DNA of 10,280 nucleotides from SIG622 sp045600125 (lineage in GTDB: Bacteria; Bacillota; Clostridia; Oscillospirales; CAG-382), in NCBI GenBank assembly GCA_045600125.1, contig JAZRXH010000144.1, forward strand, positions 1-10,280, given 5' to 3'. This document shows, piece by piece, positions 5,969 to 10,280 of this stretch. A program made the position numbers and the translations under genes. Each line of letters starts with the position of its first letter. Positions within the stretch are counted from its first letter, which is position 1. The notes under the pieces were generated by a model. It searched no databases and had not been told where the DNA came from. It saw only the letters and a program-made list of their open reading frames with translations.

Positions 5969-8031
5969 ATAAAATAAGAACAAAAAGAGCGCCTCTTGCG
6001 GGGTTCTGCTTCGGTGTACGGCGTGCCGACATGATCGTTTCCGAGCTTTCAAGGAGCGAAAAAAGAAAGGTGTACACCTTCGGCGAACTGATCCATAACG
6101 GGGATTATATTGCAAAGCTTGCCGAAAGCGGTGTGGACGTCATCGAGAAAACAGAGGACGCCGAAGAGCCGGAAAAGGCGGTCTGTGTCCTTCGCACCCA
6201 CGGTGTGGAACGGGAAATGCAAGCGGCGCTTGAATCCCGCTTTGCAAGCGTGGTGGACGCTACCTGCCCCTTCGTCAAGAAGATCCACAAAATCGTCAGC
6301 GAGAATTCCGCTCCCGACGTGGACACGGTCATCATCGGCAGAGCCGGTCATCCCGAGGTGGTGGGCATCAAGAGCTACGCCAAGGGAAAGGTATACGTTT
6401 TTGAGAGCCCCGAGGAGATTTCGGCGTGTACGGATGAGAATTTCGGGAAGAATAAAGCGATCCTCGTTTCGCAGACAACAAATAACACCGAAAACTATAA
6501 AAATTGTCAAAAAGTTCTCAAATTGTTATATTCTAATATACAAGTTTTTGGTACAATATGTACTGTGACCGAAAAGCGGCAGGCTGAGGCTCGCAAAATG
6601 GCGTCGGAAAACGACATGATGATCGTTGTGGGAGGCAAAAAGAGCTCCAATACAAAACGCCTTTACGAGATATGCCGGGAGCTATGCGGACATACATATT
6701 TCTGCGAGAACGCCGCAGATCTTCCGAAAGAGGAGATAACGGCAGCGGTCAATGAATTATTACGGTACAAATACGGGCTTTCCGTTTGTATAACAGCGGG
6801 TGCGTCAACACCCGATGACATAATTGAGGAGGTAGAAGTCACAATGAACAACATTGCTGATAACACGACAAAAACTGAAATTAAGGAGGGTATGAGCTTC
6901 GAGGAAATGCTCGACTCTTATACAAAGCCCCCGAGAGCGGGAGAGAGAGTAATGGGCGTCATTACGTCCGTGACACCTGCGGCTATTTACGTAGACCTGG
7001 GCATCAAGCAGACCGGCGTTCTTCCCACATCTGAGGTTACTGACGACCCCACTGTGGACGTTACCGAAACTTTCAAGGTAGGCGACGAGATCGACGTGCA
7101 GATCGTTAAGTACAACGACGCCGAAGGTATCGTAAACCTTTCCAAGAAGAAGCTCGACGGTGAAAAGAACTGGCAGATGCTGGTTGACGCTGCAGAGAAC
7201 AACACCACTCTCAACGGTAAGGTCATCGAAGCCGTTAAGGGCGGCGTGATCATGCAGGTCGGTCCCAACAGAGTTTTCGTTCCCGCATCCCACACCAACT
7301 TCCCGAGAACCGAAGAAGGCGTTACCGACGAACAGCTCAAGAGCCTTGTCGGCAACAGCTATGATATCAAGATCCTTCCCGAAGTCAACGAGCAGAGAAG
7401 AAGAGCCGTAGGTTCCATCCGTAAGGCTGCTTCCGAGGTTCGCAAGGCGCAGAGAGAAGCATTCTGGAACGACGTTGAAGTCGGCAAGAAGTTCACCGGT
7501 ACCGTTAAGTCCATCACTCCTTACGGTGCATTCGTTGACCTCGGCGGCGTAGACGGCATGGTTCACATCACCGAGCTTTCCTGGAAGAGAATCAAGCATC
7601 CTACCGAAGTTGTCAACATCGGCGACACCGTTGATGTATTCGTTAAGGCTGTTGACGTAGAGAAGAAGAGAATTTCTCTCGGTCTCAAGACCGAAGAGAC
7701 CAACCCCTGGAACATCCTCGCTACCAAGTACGCTGAGGGCGACGTTGCAGAGGTCAAGATTGTCAGCATCATGAGCTTCGGCGCATTCGCAGAAGTGATC
7801 CCCGGTGTAGACGGCCTTATCCACATTTCTCAGCTTGCCGACAGAAAGGTCGAGAAGCCTCAGGACGTTGTAAACGTTGGCGACGTTGTCAATGCGAAGA
7901 TCATCTCCATCGACTACGAAGCAAAGAAAGTCAGCCTCTCCATCCGTGCTCTTCTCGCTCCCGAAGTGACCGAAGAAGCCGCTGAGGAAGCTCCCCTCGT
8001 AGTGGAACTCCCCGCTGAAGAAAATAACTGA
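5965..8031 (+). CDS. ispH: IspH-ribosomal protein S1 fusion (HMBPP reductase / S1)
   Basis: A 688-residue fusion. Residues 1-292 are IspH, the iron-sulfur enzyme that makes IPP and DMAPP from HMBPP in the MEP pathway. Its three cluster cysteines are Cys15 (GFCFGV), Cys101 (ATCPFV) and Cys199 (TICTVTEKRQ), with His44, His79, His129, Glu131, the SQTT motif (169-172) and SSNT (227-230) also conserved. Residues about 324-661 hold four S1 RNA-binding domains (about 324-395, 414-485, 505-574, 590-661), the last two having the clearest GAF motif; an acidic tail follows. S1 assists mRNA binding to the ribosome. The GTG start, in GTGA overlap with plsC, is set by GGAGG 13 bases upstream and by the IspH N-terminus. 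This fusion is known in Clostridia and usually annotated as bifunctional. Codon choice shifts at the junction: the S1 half favours AGA/CGT for Arg and GTT/GGT, as in highly expressed genes. Confidence 0.96.
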   Translation: MNKIRTKRAPLAGFCFGVRRADMIVSELSRSEKRKVYTFGELIHNGDYIAKLAESGVDVIEKTEDAEEPEKAVCVLRTHGVEREMQAALESRFASVVDATCPFVKKIHKIVSENSAPDVDTVIIGRAGHPEVVGIKSYAKGKVYVFESPEEISACTDENFGKNKAILVSQTTNNTENYKNCQKVLKLLYSNIQVFGTICTVTEKRQAEARKMASENDMMIVVGGKKSSNTKRLYEICRELCGHTYFCENAADLPKEEITAAVNELLRYKYGLSVCITAGASTPDDIIEEVEVTMNNIADNTTKTEIKEGMSFEEMLDSYTKPPRAGERVMGVITSVTPAAIYVDLGIKQTGVLPTSEVTDDPTVDVTETFKVGDEIDVQIVKYNDAEGIVNLSKKKLDGEKNWQMLVDAAENNTTLNGKVIEAVKGGVIMQVGPNRVFVPASHTNFPRTEEGVTDEQLKSLVGNSYDIKILPEVNEQRRRAVGSIRKAASEVRKAQREAFWNDVEVGKKFTGTVKSITPYGAFVDLGGVDGMVHITELSWKRIKHPTEVVNIGDTVDVFVKAVDVEKKRISLGLKTEETNPWNILATKYAEGDVAEVKIVSIMSFGAFAEVIPGVDGLIHISQLADRKVEKPQDVVNVGDVVNAKIISIDYEAKKVSLSIRALLAPEVTEEAAEEAPLVVELPAEENN
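6504..6532 (+). promoter_or_regulatory. Candidate internal promoter within ispH
   Basis: TTGTCA (6504-6509), an exact 17-base spacer and TATATT (6527-6532), each hexamer one mismatch from the sigma-A consensus. It lies in an unusually AT-rich pocket (about 6478-6560) of an otherwise GC-richer gene, about 310 bases upstream of the internal start for the S1 half. AT-richness alone could create such a match, so this remains a candidate. Confidence 0.4.
6826..6846 (+). promoter_or_regulatory. Internal Shine-Dalgarno and ATG at the IspH/S1 junction
   Basis: GAGGAGG at 6826-6832 is followed after 11 bases by ATG at 6844-6846 (residue 294 of the fusion), exactly where IspH homology ends. Initiation here would give a free four-domain S1 protein of 395 residues. 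The same DNA also encodes the end of IspH (Ile-Glu-Glu-Val), so the purine run could be coincidental. Confidence 0.45.
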
Positions 8032-8106
8032 GTTATTTCCTGTAAAGAAAAATGTTAAAAATGGCTGTCGTTCCGAAAATCTCGGACGATCGCCGGACGA
8101 AAGACA

Positions 8107-8140
8107 AAGGGTTCAGAAAATAACTGAGCCCTTTTCTTTC
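8107..8140 (+). terminator. Intrinsic terminator after ispH-rpsA
   Basis: An 11-bp stem, AAAGGGTTCAG with CTGAGCCCTTT (one G-U pair), has a seven-base loop and continues into TTTTCTTT. It lies 75 bases after the fusion's stop codon and separates the housekeeping cluster from the RNase genes. Confidence 0.9.
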
Positions 8141-8229
8141 ATATCAGGGAGCGGCAGGGGGCTTTTGTGCGATTTATCCGTAAATCCTTTGCCGGAGTCC
8201 CGAAACATAGGGAAAGGGGATATAAAGAC

Positions 8230-9126
8230 ATGAAAAAGAAGAAACTGAGTCTTTTTGCGGCAATACTGCTTGCTTGTACCCTGTTTTGCAGCTGTGCCGC
8301 GGAGGACATACTGCCGATCATCGGGGAGCTGCTGACTGAATCGGACGAGCCCGCCTACGTCGACGTTCCCTCCGATGAGGAGGAAGACCCCGAGGTCGTC
8401 ATTCCCGAGGAGATCGTTCCGGAAGAAACCGATCCGGAAGAGGTCATTCCCGAGGAAGGATCCGATGCGGAAGTCGTCCCGGGCAAAGAAGAAAATAAAG
8501 AAAAAGACGAAAAGAACAAAAAGGACGAAAAGCCGGACAGCGAAAAAGAGCCGACGGAAGAGCCCGAAATAATCCTTCCGTCCGAAGACGATAAGCCGGA
8601 AGAGAAGGAGTCGAAGGATCCGAAGGATTCAAAGGAAACGGGAAAGCCGTCCGAGGAAAAGCCGAGGACCGAGCCGGACAACAAAAAGCCCTCTTCCGAA
8701 AACAAAAAAGAAGAGCCGGACACAAAGCCGGAGAGCGGCAAAAAGCCGGAGGAGCACACGACGTCTCCGCCGGAGCCGACCATCGACGTCAACGGGTCCT
8801 ATACCAGGAAAGAGGACGTAGCGCTTTATCTGCATCTCTACCGGAAGCTGCCGAAAAACTTTATTTCCAAGGCTGAAGCCGAGGCAGATGGCTGGAAGGG
8901 CGGCGGACTCTCCAAGGGGCGCTGCATCGGCGGAAGCTATTTCGGAAACTACGAAGGCAGACTGCCGAAGGGCGACGGCATCGAATACCACGAATGCGAC
9001 ATCGACACGATGAACAAGAAATCCCGCGGTGCCAAGCGCCTCGTCTGGTCGAACAAGGGTGCTATCTACTACACCGACGACCACTATGAGACCTTTACGC
9101 TGTTATATGAGGAGTGGGCAAAATGA
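8230..9126 (+). CDS. Predicted lipoprotein with barnase-type ribonuclease domain
   Basis: A 298-residue secreted RNase, probably lipid-anchored. Residues 1-22: four Lys, a hydrophobic core and LFCSC, with Cys22 the likely lipidation site (a weaker lipobox, since Phe sits at -3). Residues 23-188 are low-complexity Glu/Lys/Pro/Asp/Ser, expected to be a disordered spacer. Residues about 190-298 are a barnase/RNase N1 domain: VALYLHLYRKLP, then Lys214, GGSYFGNYEG, Glu255 (YHECDID), Arg266, Arg270 and His285 (DDHYETF). By alignment with barnase these are Lys27, Glu73, Arg83, Arg87 and His102, so the catalytic set is intact. Barnase Arg59 is replaced by Tyr. ATG 8230 is chosen for its Shine-Dalgarno (AAAGGGGA) and because it begins the signal sequence; an upstream in-frame GTG at 8167 would spoil it. 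No clear promoter is seen after the preceding terminator. It overlaps the barstar gene by ATGA. Confidence 0.92.
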   Translation: MKKKKLSLFAAILLACTLFCSCAAEDILPIIGELLTESDEPAYVDVPSDEEEDPEVVIPEEIVPEETDPEEVIPEEGSDAEVVPGKEENKEKDEKNKKDEKPDSEKEPTEEPEIILPSEDDKPEEKESKDPKDSKETGKPSEEKPRTEPDNKKPSSENKKEEPDTKPESGKKPEEHTTSPPEPTIDVNGSYTRKEDVALYLHLYRKLPKNFISKAEAEADGWKGGGLSKGRCIGGSYFGNYEGRLPKGDGIEYHECDIDTMNKKSRGAKRLVWSNKGAIYYTDDHYETFTLLYEEWAK

Positions 9127-9377
9127 CAAGGAAAATCACATTGGATCTGAGCGGTATCACCGATAAGAAGGCTCTTTTTGAACGCCTTCATACGCTGCTC
9201 GACTTTGAAGGAAATAACTTTGACGCCCTCCATGACGCCCTCGGCGATATCATGAAAATGACCCGCATCGAGGTCATCGGTACCTCCAGCGTCCACGAGG
9301 AATTTGTCGGCATCCTCACCCACGTGCTTGCCGACAGCGCCGACGAAAACAGAAAGCTGTCCGTTCTGTTCAAATAA
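9123..9377 (+). CDS. Barstar-family ribonuclease inhibitor (immunity protein)
   Basis: An 84-residue, leaderless cytoplasmic protein of the barstar family that should bind and block the RNase encoded just upstream, protecting the producer before export. Seen: the interface helix FEGNNFDALHDAL (28-40), matching barstar YYGENLDALWD. Asp34 and Asp38 correspond to barstar Asp35 and Asp39, the main contacts to the RNase active site; barstar Trp38 is His37 here. Length is close to that of barstar (about 90). ATG 9123 overlaps the RNase stop (ATGA) and has GAGGAG eight bases upstream; a GTG at 9114 falls within this Shine-Dalgarno region and is less likely. Translational coupling ensures inhibitor synthesis with the RNase. 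Confidence 0.93.
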   Translation: MTRKITLDLSGITDKKALFERLHTLLDFEGNNFDALHDALGDIMKMTRIEVIGTSSVHEEFVGILTHVLADSADENRKLSVLFK

Positions 9378-9405
9378 TCTATTTTGCAGGGCTGCTCGCC
9401 CTGCA

Positions 9406-9441
9406 CCTCGCCGCCTTTTGAAAAAGGCGGGCGAAAACTTT
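9406..9441 (+). repeat. Left terminal inverted repeat (36 bp)
   Basis: Perfect reverse complement of 10119-10154. It contains its own 9-bp hairpin, CCGCCTTTT with AAAAGGCGG and a two-base loop (9411-9430). Just before it, GCAGGG/CCCTGC (9386-9404) forms another hairpin. These could end barstar transcription, though no U-run follows. Confidence 0.93.
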
Positions 9442-9502
9442 GAATAGCGAAAGTCCTATCGGACTTTCACAGTTCATTTTTTCGGTGTTCTGCCGCAAAA
9501 AA

Positions 9503-9537
9503 TCTCCGCTGAGGTCAAACGCCGACCTCAGCAGAGA
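9503..9537. repeat. Hairpin 1 of the GAnGTC-loop-GACnTC family
   Basis: A 14-bp stem (one mismatch) ending in GCTGAGGTC / GACCTCAGC around the seven-base loop AAACGCC. Same stem core and loop as 9927-9959, as part of a longer direct repeat. Confidence 0.9.
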
Positions 9538-9616
9538 TAAATTGCGGTGCACTCTAAGTAGCTCTGAGTGAAAGTTTTCGAGGAAAACTTTAGGTCTGTC
9601 GCAAGCGCCAAGGAAG
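9508..9616 (+). repeat. Direct repeat copy 1 (109 bp)
   Basis: Matches 9931-10039 without gaps, with about 10 differences in 109 bases, seven of them clustered at about 9540-9552. Begins with the GCTGAGGTC hairpin and ends at GCGCCAAGGAAG. It includes the perfect hairpin AAAGTTTTC/GAAAACTTT. Confidence 0.92.
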
Positions 9617-9634
9617 TGCTTAAGACAAGCACTG

Positions 9635-9667
9635 CTCCGATGAAGTCAAATGCGGACTTCATCGGAG
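9635..9667. repeat. Hairpin 2 of the family
   Basis: Perfect 13-bp stem CTCCGATGAAGTC / GACTTCATCGGAG around the seven-base loop AAATGCG. Compared with hairpin 1, G-C and C-G pairs are replaced by paired A-T and T-A changes, so pairing is kept while sequence differs. Confidence 0.9.
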
Positions 9668-9711
9668 TATTGTTTTCGGTGCATTTACTCTGCGAGTGTG
9701 CCAAAGCAAAT

Positions 9712-9742
9712 TCCGCTGAGGTCGTGTCTTGACCTCAGCGGA
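9712..9742. repeat. Hairpin 3 of the family
   Basis: Perfect 12-bp stem TCCGCTGAGGTC / GACCTCAGCGGA around the seven-base loop GTGTCTT. The loop differs from hairpins 1 and 4 while the stem is retained. Confidence 0.9.
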
Positions 9743-9752
9743 CAGTAGTAAC

Positions 9753-9916
9753 TGATTATTTGTGCTTTACCCATGAGCTTTGCCGCGCGGGGAGGCCCCG
9801 CCGCCACTTCGGGACCCCACTTCAGGCAAAACCGGTAGCGCAGGTACCCGACTATTTTCCCGCTTTGCCGCCATAAGTCCGAGCGGCAAAGCTCATGGGT
9901 TCAGCATAAACAATCA
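9753..9916. repeat. Nested 164-bp hairpin with 34-bp arms
   Basis: Arms 9753-9786 and 9883-9916 pair over 34 positions with four mismatches, the inner 18 (ACCCATGAGCTTTGCCGC) being perfect. The GC-rich interior has its own hairpin, GCGGGG/CCCCGC (9787-9801), and a less structured central part around 9803-9870. It interrupts the otherwise regular series of GAnGTC hairpins, so it may be a separate element inserted into the larger one, or the core of a structured RNA. Confidence 0.85.
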
Positions 9917-9926
9917 CTCTCTGCCA

Positions 9927-9959
9927 CTCTGCTGAGGTCAAACGCCGACCTCAGCAGAG
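9927..9959. repeat. Hairpin 4 of the family
   Basis: Perfect 13-bp stem CTCTGCTGAGGTC / GACCTCAGCAGAG around AAACGCC. The position equivalent to hairpin 1's mismatch is paired here. Confidence 0.9.
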
Positions 9960-10039
9960 ATTTATTTGTGCACACTCTAAGCTGCTCTGAGTGAAAGTTT
10001 TCGAAGAAAACTTTAGGTCTGTCGCAAGCGCCAAGGAAG
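9931..10039 (+). repeat. Direct repeat copy 2 (109 bp)
   Basis: Second copy of 9508-9616 at an offset of 423 bp. Immediately after it a hairpin CGTTTG/CAAACG occupies the place where copy 1 is followed by GTGCTT/AAGCAC: a different sequence but the same kind of structure. Confidence 0.92.
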
Positions 10040-10118
10040 CGTTTGCAACAAACGGTAGGCACTGACCCCTTTGTCCCAAAAAAGAAACGTGGCAGTCCGT
10101 ATGGACTGCCACTATTTG

Positions 10119-10154
10119 AAAGTTTTCGCCCGCCTTTTTCAAAAGGCGGCGAGG
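10119..10154 (-). repeat. Right terminal inverted repeat (36 bp)
   Basis: Perfect reverse complement of 9406-9441, containing the same CCGCCTTTT/AAAAGGCGG hairpin. It lies about 30 bases downstream of the stop of the convergent minus-strand gene and could serve as its transcript end, although no U-run is present. Confidence 0.93.
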
Positions 10155-10185
10155 GTATGGGGCGAGAAGCCTCACAAGAAAAACC

Positions 10186-10280
10186 TTAGAAGCTGATGAC
10201 AGCGGCGCTTGCCTTGTAGGTAAGGCAGTCGACGGTCGAGATGAGTTCGGCGGGAACCATCTGTTCGGTATAATCGACCT
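10186..10280 (-). CDS. C-terminal end of an unrecognised protein (partial)
   Basis: On the minus strand an open frame enters from the right edge and ends at TAA (10188-10186) after about 30 residues, including TEQMVPAELISTVDCLTY and the C-terminus AAVISF. Composition and codon use (CTC, ATC, GTC, GCC) resemble the real genes here, and the foldback element starts just after the stop, supporting a true gene end. Too little is visible to assign a family. Confidence 0.5.
   Translation of the reverse strand, partial: VDYTEQMVPAELISTVDCLTYKASAAVISF

Larger units (their letters stand above)
9389..10171. repeat. Foldback element of about 780 bp with long terminal inverted repeats
   Basis: A gene-free region bounded by 36-bp perfect inverted repeats that continue imperfectly outwards (about 17 bases, few mismatches) and inwards (about 30 bases, through a pair of related hairpins at 9449-9468 and 10089-10112). 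Inside are a 109-bp direct repeat pair, several perfect hairpins and a nested 164-bp hairpin. Small hairpins include GTGCTT/AAGCAC (9616-9632), CGTTTG/CAAACG (10040-10054) and AAAGTTTTC/GAAAACTTT (9571-9591 and 9994-10014). It lies between convergent genes. No transposase, tRNA or target-site duplication is seen. It could be a MITE-like non-autonomous element, a structured RNA, or a cluster of REP-like palindromes; no known family is recognised. Confidence 0.75.

Noticed and set aside
4286..6115. A 609-codon open frame on the minus strand
   Set aside because: It lies opposite baiN, cmk, plsC and the start of ispH, all supported by catalytic motifs. The translation is Arg/Phe/Leu-rich with no recognisable domain.
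6805..7824. A 339-codon open frame on the minus strand
   Set aside because: It is antisense to the S1 domains of the fusion gene; its length reflects the strong codon bias of the S1 half.
8167..8229. An upstream GTG start for the barnase lipoprotein
   Set aside because: It would put 21 extra residues before the Lys-rich start of the signal sequence; ATG 8230 has a good Shine-Dalgarno.
9503..9959. A CRISPR array
   Set aside because: The palindromes are irregularly spaced, differ in sequence and are separated by related rather than unique spacers; no cas gene is present.
9389..10171. An insertion sequence with its own transposase
   Set aside because: The inverted ends fit, but no open frame inside resembles a transposase and no target-site duplication is visible, so only a non-autonomous element remains possible.
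9951..10175. A 74-codon open frame on the minus strand
   Set aside because: It is made of the repeat DNA and right terminal repeat, has no homology that I recognise and lacks a clear Shine-Dalgarno.

Overview
The window looks like chromosomal DNA from a Gram-positive anaerobe of the class Clostridia, probably an Oscillospiraceae/Ruminococcaceae-like gut lineage. The evidence is the IspH-ribosomal protein S1 fusion gene, which is typical of Clostridia, the gene order baiN-cmk-plsC-ispH/rpsA, a lysine riboswitch with a Firmicutes-style terminator, strong Shine-Dalgarno sequences and a barnase/barstar pair. The family placement is an inference from gene content only.

Left part (1-2306). A minus-strand NhaC-family transporter runs off the left edge. 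It is preceded by a near-consensus sigma-A promoter, a complete lysine riboswitch and an intrinsic terminator, so it is most likely a lysine transporter switched off by lysine. A second sigma-A promoter, facing the other way, drives the plus-strand genes.

Middle (2307-8140). Five tightly packed plus-strand genes follow: an RpiR-type SIS-domain regulator, a BaiN/HI0933-like flavoprotein, cytidylate kinase with an unusual lysine-rich tail, a PlsC acyltransferase, and the IspH-S1 fusion. The cluster mixes nucleotide, phospholipid and isoprenoid metabolism with translation. A strong intrinsic terminator closes it. Inside the fusion gene, an AT-rich promoter-like sequence and a strong internal Shine-Dalgarno plus ATG at the domain junction suggest that S1 may also be made on its own.

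Right part (8141-9377). A predicted lipoprotein carries a barnase-type RNase domain at the end of a roughly 165-residue charged, proline-rich linker. Its gene overlaps the barstar gene by ATGA, giving a toxin-immunity pair in which the RNase is probably tethered outside the membrane and the inhibitor stays in the cytoplasm.

Far right (9378-10280). About 800 bp without a convincing gene is occupied by a foldback element with 36-bp perfect terminal inverted repeats that continue imperfectly. Inside are a 109-bp direct repeat pair, a family of hairpins with a seven-base loop whose stems differ by paired changes, and a nested hairpin with 34-bp arms. This element is the least explained part of the window. 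The 3' end of an unrecognised minus-strand gene lies beyond it.
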